Shown here: one piece after another, positions 1 to 11,600 of the stretch
How positions within the stretch are numbered: position 1 is the first letter of the stretch
Layout of the letters: each line of letters begins with the position of its first letter
Assembly: GCF_964204645.1 (NCBI RefSeq)
Contig: NC_134035.1
Coordinates: 6,262,501 to 6,326,500 of the forward strand
Reading direction: 5' to 3'
DNA from: Tubulanus polymorphus
Taxonomy: Eukaryota > Nemertea > Palaeonemertea > Tubulaniformes > Tubulanidae
DNA length: 64,000 nt
The notes under the pieces: generated by a model
Databases searched by the model: none
Told to the model about the DNA's origin: nothing
The model's input: the letters and a program-made list of their open reading frames with translations, nothing else
Translations under genes and position numbers: made by a program

Positions 1-55
1 GCGACTGTGCAACTGGCCCCAAGGACGAGGGGCAAATGGTGGATTCATCATTCAC

Positions 56-3000
56 CTGACTGTAGACGATCATTTTGAGAAATTTCAAACAATTCAAATG
101 ACTAACAACCGTTTCCATAGATATGAAACAATCAGTTAATATTTGAACGTTCTCTGCATTGACTGTCGACTGAATGCCCGCGTAAAACTCTGCTATTTCA
201 TCCGCGGATAACGACTGAATATAAGCGAGTGAACAGTGAATCTCTTCGCGTTGAACTGACACGGGTTCGTGCGAAAGTAGATCTCTCATTTTCGCGATTT
301 GTAACTTCAGAATATCACAAACATCATCGCCACCTTCCCCTCTCTACAGAAATAAACAAAATACTCCAAATGAAATGGGCAACATTTTTTATGTAATTGC
401 ATTGAAATAAATCGGGAGGGGGGGAGGGGATACCACATGTTTGCAGTGATTAGGGTTCTGCGTGTGTTGTAGTGATAGGGTACCGGGTGTGTATGCATTG
501 ATAAGGGGAACAACAAGGAGTTTGCCTACTTGTAATTCAGGTGATGATGTCGAAGCGTTTTGTATAAATTCAGGTGTAGACACATCATTCATTACTGGTG
601 GTGGTATAGTACATGTAATAAACACCTCCTGCTCCTCCTTCACGGCTGAGGAGGATATTTCCATTGGTTCACCTAGAAATAGATACACATATTACGATAA
701 ACATAGGCCTATACAGTATGATGACAGGACCATAGACTGTAGTCTAGTAGGTCTTTCTCGCTAAAATGAAATACTTTTATGGTACAAGTGAAGATCGGAT
801 CCGCACTTCTAATGTTATCTATTGAATAACAAATCACTGTTCAAGACTCAGAATGTCTGTGTAAATCCAATGCAGTGATTTAAACTATTTCTATTATCTC
901 CGCTAGAAAATAGATTTTGGTCCAGTTTTTATTTCAAGTTAGTTTGTCACGATCTTTCAATCGGATGCCATATTGGATTTGGTTATTCCAATGCAGACTT
1001 GTCATGAATCGTTACTGAAATGATGTGAGGATTATCAGCGCAATTACGTTATTACGACCATGAAACATGGTTTCAGCAATTATTTTTGAGTTGACAGTTC
1101 TCTGCTTAAGATTTACCAATTCAATATGGCCTCGAGTTAAAAAATCATGATGATCTCGAGATAAAAACCGGACCAAAAACCTAATTTCTAGTGAAATTAT
1201 CATAAATTAAATCACTGAATCTGACACAGTGATTGCAATATAATCGATTGGACCATTCACGAGAGGTGCGGATCTGCACTGTTACCTACTAATATTATCA
1301 TCTATTAGCTCAAGGTAACTTTTTGGGCTCAATTTTTCAGATTTCTGATTGGCTTAATATATACTAGACTGGTACCCACTAAACGGCCACCTGTCTGCCA
1401 AAGAAATGGGCGGTGCAATAGACGAAGAAAGGGTCAACAGCTAGACTTTGTGATTGTGCAAGCTTAACTCACTTCAGCAGGAGGCAATCGACGATGCTGA
1501 GTACGCTGACAGCAATTTATTAATATGTAATGTTGGTCGCGCAGTGCATGGTCCAAACGGTCTGGGGCCAGTTACTCAAAAGTTGGTTAGAATTAACTAG
1601 TGGAGAGTTAATATAGTGACAATTAAAACTAAGTTTATCTCTACTATGGTATATATCCACCGGTTCTTTTTAACCAACTTTTCATTTTTGGAGCAACTGA
1701 CTGCTGGTTTAAATGATTTGGACTAATAAACTTTGCCAATGTGGCATTATTTGTGTAATCGCACACTTAGAAAATTCAAGTGTGGAGAACAGTCTCAGAG
1801 ATAGGGGCCTAGAGAAAATAAAGCAGACAAGGCAGTATTCGATCCCGGACAAGCAAATGCTAGGGTAACGCTTTCCACTTGACCACCGAGGCTCTTGGAA
1901 TCAGACTGAATGTTTTAACTACCACAGGGACTCCTATCAGAGTTGTAGTTAGTGCAAAAATGATAATCTGTACTTCATATCTCCGTAGAAACCTATTGGA
2001 AGACTGGATTTGAATCCCACAAAAAGCAGTCCCTTAGCAATGGGTCGAATTTTTTAGAATAACAAGCGCGCCGGTTTCACAGCATCACTAAGGGTTGAGT
2101 CCCGGAGAATACAAAATGACCGTCCCGCTCCACACAAGTACTGAATAATTAACTCAAAATTTTGCCAATCCCTGGGAGTAAAATGCCGTGTGTTTTTTAA
2201 TGCAACAACTGATTTTAGTGTCAAATCAAACCTTTATACTAAAATAAATAAATTAGTTACCTTGTTAGTTTTGAAAACATGTTTCATAATAATAATTTTA
2301 ATGATTTAAATCGCGAACCGACGAATTTATTGATTTGATTTGAATTGATTGCTACAATCGGGATTTTCCAATACAACAGGGGTTTGGCGATAGGCTTGGA
2401 TTTTATTTCCGGGTTGTTGATAATCTCGCCAGAATGGCGCTAAATATGAACCTTGAATTAATTCAAAATATCACAGAAATACCTTGCTGATTTATCCGCT
2501 ATAAAGTTCCGATAAACAATTGGTCAATAAGGATCATTATCAGACGGTCACTATATAAAATCACAAGGGATGAAACGCCAGGCCTCCGCAGTACTTAAAT
2601 TTTCAGCCAAAGTTTTGGACAGTCACCTGACATTCTGATGATGTCATCACATTTAAAACTTCAACATGAAAAGTTAACATATTCACAGACCGATATCAAT
2701 TGTCAGATTATGATTCGTACGAAATTAATAACTTATAAAGAATAAATTATGATGAAATATATAATACATAGTTAAAAAATGCATTTGAATGTTAGTTATT
2801 CTCAAATATTTTTCGTTCCATAGTTTCCATCTTAGATGCTTCAGGTTCGCATTCAGTCAAATAAAGAAGCCTTAAGTCACGTGACTGTCCCAACTTTCTG
2901 GCTGGTACGACTTGAAGGGCGTTTCATCCCTTGTGATTTTATATAGTGAAGCGCCACGACCGTCTCATAATGATCCTAAAGGACCAATTGTTTATCGGAA

Positions 3001-4072
3001 CTTTATAGCGGATAAATAAACAATATAAACACAAGGTATTTCTGTGATATTTTGAATTTATTCGCAGTTCAAATTTAGATTATAAACAACCGGGAAATAA
3101 AATCCAAGCCCATCGCCAAAACCCTGTGTCCAATACGGTCTAAATTAATAAAATGTGAAAATTCAATAGGCCTATGTCTCTCTAAAATTACTCTAAATGT
3201 TATTTTTTGTTGATAAAATGCATACATTTTGGTCAATTTTAACCTTAAGAATTGGAAACAAGAATAATATCTGCATTGGCATCAATGTCAGTCCAAGTTA
3301 AAGTCCGAATCCGTAATTTACACTCCTATCTTGCACCACGAAAAGCCGCCATATTTGTTATGTTGCTTCACTTCACTATTTTTAGAGGCGACTAGGCCTA
3401 GTCAAAAGTTTTCAGTTACTACGATCGTCAAAAGCTACTTAGGATAACAAATTCATGCCTAAACAATAGTTAACTTCCATCTGATTTTACAGAACAGTCA
3501 GTTTGAGGTAAGTTGATGGTGTTTTAAGGGGTGAAATAGACGCTCAAAGCCTCGTCCCTCAAAATGAGGGACGAAAATTAACCTTGTATCTGCACTTTGG
3601 CCCTAGACGTTGTTTGGGGAACAACGGCTAGGTACTAACTAGACTAAGTTAACAGGTTAAGTAATACGTAGCCAATGCCAATGGCAAAATAGCATTGAGC
3701 ACGATAATGATGCATTGCCACCAATTAATTTGGCTAGCAGCAGACTTCCAAATCCAATTAAATACCTGCTTCATCATAGTCACTGCCAACACGTTTTGAT
3801 TTCTCATCATCACCTGTCAACAAATCATCAGCATCAGTTTCATTAACAACACTGGCCCGCTTCCTTTTATTATTAGGCCTACTCGAGATGGAGCCCGCTG
3901 CAACAAAACTCTTCTTCGGCAACTCCGCCGACTTTTCCGAAGTTGTGCCACCACCGGTACCGCCTAATACCCCTTGCATTATTGAGGGGCGAGTCGAATT
4001 CAAATGAGTGACGAGTTCATTAACGATGTGTAAATTTGATTCATGCCATTCATAGTAAACTGTCGCAGCCAT
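56..4072 (-). CDS. Unrecognised gene, first three exons (runs off left edge)
   Basis: Three minus-strand exons join in phase: 3766-4072 (ATG start, ends phase 1), 530-672 (phase 1 to 0) and 56-343 (phase 0 to 0, ending CAG before GTGAAT at the window edge). The visible protein is about 245 residues. The first exon gives MAATVYYEWHESNLHIVNEL, then a Gly/Ser/Thr-rich stretch and a basic patch (NNKRKR) that could be a nuclear localisation signal, then an acidic tail. The second exon is a Ser/Pro-rich linker with a weak GTAGGC donor. The third is helical and leucine-rich (QIAKMRDLLSH, SLSADEIAEFYAGIQ), resembling an alpha-solenoid start. I recognise no family. A nuclear scaffold or repair-type helical-repeat protein is possible, but that is only inference. 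The middle exon is the least certain. The rest of the gene lies left of base 1. Confidence 0.5.
1835..1902 (-). repeat. tRNA-derived SINE head (fragment)
   Basis: Read on the minus strand, this has an A-box-like TGGTCAAGTGG followed about 35 bases later by a B-box-like GGGATCGAATACTG, the two internal RNA polymerase III promoter elements of a tRNA. The would-be acceptor arms do not pair, so it is not a working tRNA gene. A SINE head or tRNA pseudogene is the best reading. No body or tail was delimited. Confidence 0.4.
2367..3136. repeat. Foldback element with about 215-bp inverted arms
   Basis: The left arm 2367-2579 reappears inverted at 2918-3136 with scattered differences and small indels. 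Shared blocks include the sequence around GGCTTGGATTTTATTTCC, TTCAAAATATCACAGAAATA, CCGCTATAAAGTTCCGATAA and ATCACAAGGGATGAAACGCC. The spacer of about 340 bp is AT-rich and non-coding. This is a non-autonomous DNA element (MITE or foldback) inserted in an intron. I could not identify a target duplication with confidence. Confidence 0.75.
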
Positions 4073-4571
4073 CACACCGCTAAAAGTCTCCTGTCAGTGT
4101 CGGCATTAACCTAATAGATTTAAATTTGGATTTGTTTTGTAAAACTGAAGCATGTTCCGATAAATCAATCTGAAACAATTCAATTCATTATATTAACTGC
4201 TTAAATTCAAATTATAAATTTTATTAGTCAAGAAACTCTACCGTTGAGAATATGATGGTAGATGCTTTTATGATGTAGGTACTTTTCTCTCACTAACAAC
4301 ACATTACCATAACATACACACACATATGTAAATATATTTGGAGAAAGGACTCAAGCCGGTCGCTAGCCGTGAATGATATAATACAAAAAAGAAATTGTAT
4401 GGCGGCGTCGTTGTACCGTGACTAATCATATTTTTATTATTTACAGTTAAGAAGATGATGTGAGAAGTAATCTTACTAATTCATCCAACAACCTACATGC
4501 AGATGCGCCGTCATTTACAGATGACACAGGCTATAGTATATTAGATCATATTGAAAATAGTAATGGGAATG

Positions 4572-4644
4572 ATATAGGCTCGACTAATATTTTTGCGATT
4601 TCTCATTTACTGAGAAATCACAAAAATATTAGTCGAGCCTATAT
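4572..4644. repeat. Near-perfect 34-bp hairpin
   Basis: The arm 4572-4605 and its reverse complement 4611-4644 flank a 5-base loop (TTTAC) with a single mismatch in the stem. It lies about 400 bp upstream of the left gene's start and inside a chance ORF that I do not believe is coding. It could be a tiny palindromic element or a precursor-like hairpin; nothing decides between them. Confidence 0.7.
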
Positions 4645-5148
4645 TCAATTTCACCCATAAATTTCACTCTATAAGTTTTCAGCATTATCATTCATTAGGG
4701 CCTACTATAAAATATCTCATACAACACAGTATCATCGCTTTTAATGTCATATTCGTTCCGTTCAACCGCGTATTCGATACAAGAAATAAGAAATGAAGTC
4801 GTCACATTAAAATCCTTACAAATTCGTTTCATGTTCCACCCCAAGGTGCCATCCTTTTTCTACTGTTATATGGGGAAAATTCTTAGTTTGCATATACCGT
4901 CTGTTGTTAAAATGTCAATTTAATAGTTTTCAAGTCCACAATCCCCTTTCAATCACAGAATTTATATATATCGGCTATATTGATTTCTAGTTTCCAAAAA
5001 TGGGTCGGGAATCTTGGGGTACACTGGTCCAAAAACTGAGACAAAATTAGACTAGTTTATATATGAGATGATTGCCAAAAAAGCTAAAAACAAATCTAAT
5101 AGTGTCTTTTTTAATTTCAATATGGATATTCGTTTTTGACACGCAGGA

Positions 5149-7841
5149 TTAAGATCCCGGTACTTGATAGTTTGATTCAGTAAACACACGTCGTGAAATG
5201 ATGACCGCTCGTCGGGTCGGAGCCGTCATAATCAATAAATCTGAACCGACGAAATCTAACGTTTCAGCTCTCAGATGTCGGTCATTGTCCGCGATCGCTG
5301 AAACGCGATCTTTCCAAATGGGAGTTTCCCCGCTTTTCCCATCCAGCGGAATCCGCCATATCTCCTGCTCACCTAGTTTGTTATCTTGTAATAGAAGCAG
5401 GCTATTCCCGTCAATGGTTATACCGCGTGGAGATTTCAAATCGATGACTACACTTGGCATTGATACGGACGGAGACCAGAAACAAAATTTCCCGTAGTCT
5501 GAATTGTTATCTGCACCAGTGACCACCATCAAACCGCCATTTCCTGTCGCAGCCATATACTGACACGATAGCGCCTGCGATTCTAACCTGTAAATCACAT
5601 TAAACGCCAGTTCGACGCAGTTCGGACCGCGGATGAGATAGGGCACCACTTGACCCCGACCTCCGACGTACAAAACGTCATCTTTAACGTGGATACAACA
5701 AACGTTAAATTGTACGTGAATTTCGGCTAGGAATGTTCCGGCGAATGAATACACAAGTATCGAGCGCTGGCCTTCCATACAGACAAATATATAATCAGCC
5801 CAGGCTGCAACTCTCCGAGGTTCCCGTAGTTTACCCGCGTGTACGATCGTCTGTTCCAGGACGAAGGTCCATGTTTCTCCAGACGTGACTGGAGTGAAGA
5901 CATACAGACAATCATTGTTAAAATCGCAGACGACCACGCGACCGTTTTGCATAACCGTGACGTCACTGGGCCATCGTAAATTCTCAGCATCAGGTAACGG
6001 TAGGTTGGCCGTGTGGGAAAATATGCCGGCTGAAAGAAACCGAATGAAATTATTCAGCTAAGATTTGAGTGGGAATTTGCAATGCCTAAGCTCAGAAGCG
6101 ACGCAACCAAATCGAGCGTTAGGAATTATATACTCATAAGATATCATAATTCTAATTAAGAACATTATTACTTCCCAAATTGTTAATTGCGGTCAATAAG
6201 AAATCGACTTTTAACTAATCTAATTCTAACTAATAAGAAACCTGTTTAACGAAACTATTTAATTATTTCATTCTATTCAGGTTTTTTTACAGGCCTAATA
6301 AAAATATGACTGGGTACTGTTTCTATAAACCCTATCAATTCTCTCTCAATTATAGTTCACATATTCCGCGCGTGTCACAACAATGATGAAATAAATGAAA
6401 TGAACTATATTACCATCGTGTTTCGATGGAACGCATAGGACGTCGTTCACGAGGTCACACAGCTCCTGTAGAAAACAAATACGTGTTTCTAATGACAAAC
6501 AACAAATCTAAGATTTTGATATCATGTTCAAGAGTATGTAGATATTGTATTCAATAGATAGACATGATTTCTTCAATTTAAAAAACAAATCTTAGAGATA
6601 AATACCGGAATTGGATCACTGGCCATACAACAGGTAGTTGAGCTTGACTGATGGTAGTATCCGTGATTTAGAGCAGGTCTAACGAGCAGGTCTGATCGGT
6701 TTAGGAGGAACTGCTCTGACACAGTATCAGATACTTTCATACTTTGCTTCAGTAGTTCAGTTGTGCTAGTCGATGCGTTTGAATTTCTCCTCGGCATCGC
6801 TGGCGACGTTTCCTTGTTAACCGGTTCTTTTCGTTTCCTGATAAATCTTTCAATCTTTTCTAAAGTTAAGGACAAAGAAGAGCATTTTAAGGACAAAGAA
6901 GAGCATTTTAAGATATCATGGGGAACAAACCCCGCGCTAATCATCGTCCGATAAGTCTACGCTATATCTGTCTATCGGTCTGCCTGTCTGTCTTTTTAAA
7001 TGTGGGGGTGTTGGTAGACAATGTCTATGTCCGCCTGTCAGTCTATTGAAACGAAGGATTGATTGAAGACAATTCTAAAGATTCTAACCCATCGTTGACT
7101 TTACGTTGGGCTTACCTTAATGACTGGATTAGCCTCATTGAAATTATAAATATACTTATTCCTAGGATCCGTACCCGCTGTCAGAGCGAGGTGTTGTTTA
7201 CGGAGCTCCGTGCATAGATTGCTGCTACAAGTCGCTACTGTACCACCCTTCGCCACTCGCCATCTCCGAAAACCGATATGCGCCATCTCTTTCAGTCCAT
7301 CTTTCTCGTGATCTTTCACTATACTTTTAATGATGCCAGATTTGAGTCCCAGTTTACGCAGCAGAATTTGCCATTGCATCAAGGTGAACTCACAGCCAGT
7401 CAGTATGTCACATACATCACTCCAAAGTTCCTCCTCTTAAAAAATAACACAGACAAATTCAACAATATCTACACGATCACACCGATTTACTTAAAACGTT
7501 CTAATTTTTTTTTGGATGACACTATTCGTACGTTCACTACGCTCAATTTTATAACGAACATATTTAGACCGACCGATCTAGGTCCGCTTCTAAATCATAA
7601 AACGAACCATCTCTTTTGTGTGAATAAGAACTTTCTATTAATTGCCAGTCATTCAGTGCTGTGTCAGTATAGCTGGACCGGTGATAACCAGCTGATTGAA
7701 AACCGTCTGTGGACGCACATGATTGGTTTCGGTACGTTATAAATATATTCGTTTCAGGTACGGCCAAAATAAGAGCCATATGTGGACGTGGCTTATGTTC
7801 ATAAAAATACTCAACGGAAATACGGATTTACCTTCATCCAT
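5149..7841 (-). CDS. Death domain - NHL-type beta-propeller protein
   Basis: Five minus-strand exons make a protein of about 503 residues: 7832-7841 (ATG GAT GAA G), 7116-7435, 6606-6854, 6414-6465 and 5149-6029 (stop TAA). Residues 4-90 look like a Death domain: WQILLRKLGLKSGIIKSIV, then a GLKEMAHIGFRRW helix and a final TELRKQHLAL. A Ser/Thr-rich linker follows. The last 290 residues are a beta-propeller of NHL/TRIM type, starting NLRWPSDVTVMQNGRVVVCD, with repeats such as SPRGITIDGNSLLLL. There is no signal peptide or membrane segment, so it is probably a cytosolic signalling adaptor. Two points are uncertain. The 10-base first coding exon is chosen because its phase fits and gives MDEEEELW. 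The third exon joins in frame only with a weak acceptor at 6855-6856, since the better site five bases upstream (6860-6861) is out of phase. Confidence 0.65.
6860..6910. repeat. 21-bp tandem duplication at a splice acceptor
   Basis: The unit AAGGACAAAGAAGAGCATTTT occurs twice back to back on the plus strand, which on the gene strand is the polypyrimidine tract before the third exon of the Death/NHL gene. The duplication may explain why the best-looking acceptor next to it is out of phase. Confidence 0.6.
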
Positions 7842-8625
7842 TCGATCGTGTGAGGAAACATTCGAAACATCCAAATCAAAACTTATTGTGCGAAGTCTAC
7901 TTAATTCTAAAGTAGCAACTTCAATGCTATTCTCAATGCCAGAGAATATCCGGTATATGTGCCGTTGAAATAAGTTTATATAATTTAAAACAGTGTGTGA
8001 GAACCGGTATTGAACACAAAAGCAGTTCACACAGACTTCATTGCTTTTTCAAACCAAGTGAAAACAAGTATTTCTGATGCTTTTTTACGTGCCATACTTT
8101 TTAAACCTTTAAGTGACGGATCTAAATGTCACAATTTCTTCGAAAAATATGGTTTCAAATGAAAAAATGTATTATCCTTTTCATCAATGGTTTTGGTAGA
8201 GGACCGGCCCGGCCCCAATACGTTTATTGATAATTTAGTACTATCTAATTCTAACTCGTTCTGTGAGACATGATTCTTCATTTTATGTCGTTCGAAAATT
8301 ATTAGATTTTCGAGACCATACTACATACGTAAGCCTACACAATGCAGCTGCCCAAGAATTACGACGGACAGATGCTGAAAAATAATGAACCATACATCAA
8401 ACTGTACATAACGCTTAAACAAAACGATGGAAAATAAAATGAAGCAGGTGGTAATTGTGGACATATCTTTACAGACGCTGGTCCCATTTAGGAAGTCGGG
8501 CTCGTCACGTATAGAATAGGAGTACAATATACATCGCCACTGAGACGTACGTAAGTTAGACTGAAAAAAAAAACAGGAATAATGTAGGCCTACATTTGAT
8601 GCATATCGTTTTTAAAAGTTTTTTT

Positions 8626-8628
8626 CAG
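8626..8628 (+). promoter_or_regulatory. Probable 5' UTR splice acceptor
   Basis: A pyrimidine run ending CAG lies 13 bases before the vWA/EGF gene's ATG, so an upstream non-coding exon is likely. I see no convincing TATA box or start site to replace it. Confidence 0.35.
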
Positions 8629-8641
8629 TGCTCACACAAAG

Positions 8642-11600
8642 ATGAAGCTCGTACACTATTTGGCGGTTTTTGTGGTGCTGATTTCGGTTTGGACAGGCAC
8701 GAATGCCGCCGGTAGGTATTTTACCCTAATGTAATTCGGACGCAGTAAATGTCTAACAGTTGTGCAGTCAATAGTTAGAATAAGGATCATTCTAATAATC
8801 TTTGTTCTATAGCCAATATAAGAACTATAGACCAGGGCCAAGTTAAACTGTGGCCGTTGCTTCATAATAATAAATAATAAAAAAAAGAATAATAATATGA
8901 TTTAAAAAAATTATAATGATAATGAATGGTTTGTCCAAAAGTGTTTTATACGAAAACAGATGATTTGTCCTTATTTGTTAGATTTGCTTAACGACCAACG
9001 ACCCTAAGTCCAACGCATACGACGCATTGAAATGAGACACAGAAACACGGAAACAAACATGTTTGATCTCGGAAAAATTCTATCCGAAAACAAAAACACT
9101 GAAATAAATGTGCTACGTTTTTCCCGATATCATCAGTTCTCGTTTCTCGTAATCACAAGTGACACAGGAAAACGCTTAGGGCCTTATTTCTTATATCCCT
9201 GCGTCGTGTGCGTTGGGCTTTAGAAAACCTCAACTGAGCCATGGTCTTTTAGTTGGAATTATGTCAATAAGCCCTGCTTGTAAAAACGTTATTTATTTTA
9301 AGATATCGACGTTGTCATACTATTGGATTCTTCGAGTTCTATGTACAGTAGTGAATTTCCGGGTGCTCTGACTCTGACCAGAAAAATAGCCGAACGGCTG
9401 CTGATGGACGCAGCTATCAACGTGGCCGTGGCTGTGTACAGCAGTCAGATTAAAGTGATCCAATGGCTGGATGGAGACAGGACTAAACTTGTAACTAGTT
9501 TGAATATGAAATACGACGGAACTGCCGCGCACACTGGCAGTGCTCTTGACTATACACGTATTAACGTATTCAGTAAAGGTGCCCGCAATAAAGCACAGAA
9601 GGTACATAGACCGGTATTCAGATTATCGTTAATTGACATTGAATCACCTGCTGCTGATCTTTAAAAGAGCGTGGTGTCTTTTGATTTTAATTTTTCGCCC
9701 ACATAGTACTTTCGTCCCAGCGGGCTAGTGCGTTAACTTTTCGATTTAGATTTGCTTGATTTCAATCTTAATTTTGGCCTTTTTGAATGCGAATTGTTTG
9801 TCTAAATTTTGTATTTTTTGTACTTTTGTAGCAAACCTCACTCAGTCATTCTTTGTTTGTATTTTGAGAATTATGGACCATGTAGAACAAAATCTGCAGC
9901 CCATAAACTGGCTCGATTACATTCAAGATTGCCGACTTTTTATACATTCTCAAAGTTTTCAAGGAAATTTTGAAGCTACTTTCTTTAATTACTTTATTGT
10001 TTCATATACGTATATGTATCCTCCTATGGCCCACCATCATGATGAACAACCTGGGCCAATCGAACACAAGATGGCCATCCTGTGACCTTCTTAGTGCCCT
10101 AAAAGTCATTTTTGGTCTGAATTTTGTGGCCTGTTGGCGTGTCGCTTCTTAATGGTTCGCTATTTCTATTGAAATTGGTAATAAGTATACTTTGTGCAGG
10201 ATAAGACATATCTTATCAGATCAGTGAATTTTATACCAAATCGGCCATCTTATGCCACCAGTCCTCATTCATAGATCGAGAAGGTTTTTTGAGGAAAACA
10301 TCGTCAGATTTCAACTTATAGTCTTGGTATTTAATAATTGTCAGCATTGTCATTATAAGATTCATCTCCTCACATGGAATTAGGTCTACCTGGTTTTTGT
10401 TCTCAAAACCAGGGGAATTAGATATTGAATTATATACAATTTTCCATTTATATTGGTACCTATGCATGTTTTGTTACCACAATCAATTGCAGATCTGTAG
10501 CTCATGATAATATGTTCTATGATTTTGGCGAGATTCAAGTGCGTTGGAATTTATATGTTTTGCCAGGGGGCGTGGAATAATGAATAACTTGGTATTTCCG
10601 TATGAACGTATGTGTGGGCGATCATAATTTTGTAAGGTACTGGCTAGGGTGACCTACCACACCTGGTTAGGTGACCAAGGGTTAGAGTTGTGAGTGACTA
10701 GCTAGGGTTACCTGACACAAGTGGTCAGGAGACCAAGGGTAAGGGTTGTCATTGGTTGGCTAGGGTTGCCTGTTAAAGGTTGTTATGAGACCTGAGTCAG
10801 GGTTGTTAATAGCCGGCTAGGGTTATATGCCCCATGATGGGCTCTAGCTGATTTTCATATGACTAATGACCAGCGGGTGAAACTGACATGACCAGTGTTT
10901 TCCCGAGTAACGGCACAGAGTATGCTAAGTTGACCAGTGGTTTACTAAGCCATTCCAGTCTTCAGTGTGAAATTCCATGCACGACAGAAAACATGTTAGA
11001 AGCTCATTTGCAATCAAAAATGTCGCAGGTGAAGTGTTCAACGCATGTGAAATGTGAACGACAAGAAATTTGAAGAATCATCTGCAGGGTGCAGGGTCCA
11101 GGCTGTGGATTAATCCCTGCATAACGTCTGTATTATGTTACAAAATATCTAAACATTTGGAATATATTCAGGTTCTTATTATAATCGGAAGCGGGGAGAG
11201 TAAAAATGTGATGGGTGACGTGGAAGAGACACGGATACAGCTAGAGAAATTATACAGTGAGGCAGTTAGAGTATATTCGTTATCATACGACACTCCGAGT
11301 AACGTGATTCATTCATCCGTCAGCCGTTCAAATCGGCTGTATCTTCCTTACGCAATTACCACTGCATTCGCTAATCGTCTGGTATCTTATTTTATATCCG
11401 ATATTGTCAAGGGTACGCCATATGAACTTTACCTTCACAAACAAACTGAGGTACTAGCTACGATCTCTGAGTTTGATTAACCTAAAGACGTTTAAATTGA
11501 TCTGAATTTGTAGATGTAAATTGCCCGTATGGTCAAGTCAGCCAGAAAGGCCGATGTGTGGGTAAGCGCTAATTCATTGCAAACTGATTGAAATCTGCAG

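Larger units (their letters stand above)
673..3765. other. Intron of the left-edge gene
   Basis: About 3.1 kb without a coding exon, between the first and second exons of the left-edge gene. It contains a tRNA-like SINE head near 1835-1900 and the foldback element at 2367-3136. The remainder is AT-rich, and I see nothing else in it. Confidence 0.4.

Noticed and set aside
7278-7742. 154-codon plus-strand open frame
   Set aside because: It begins with a non-ATG codon, lies antisense to the Death-domain exon and its upstream intron, and has no domain-like sequence.
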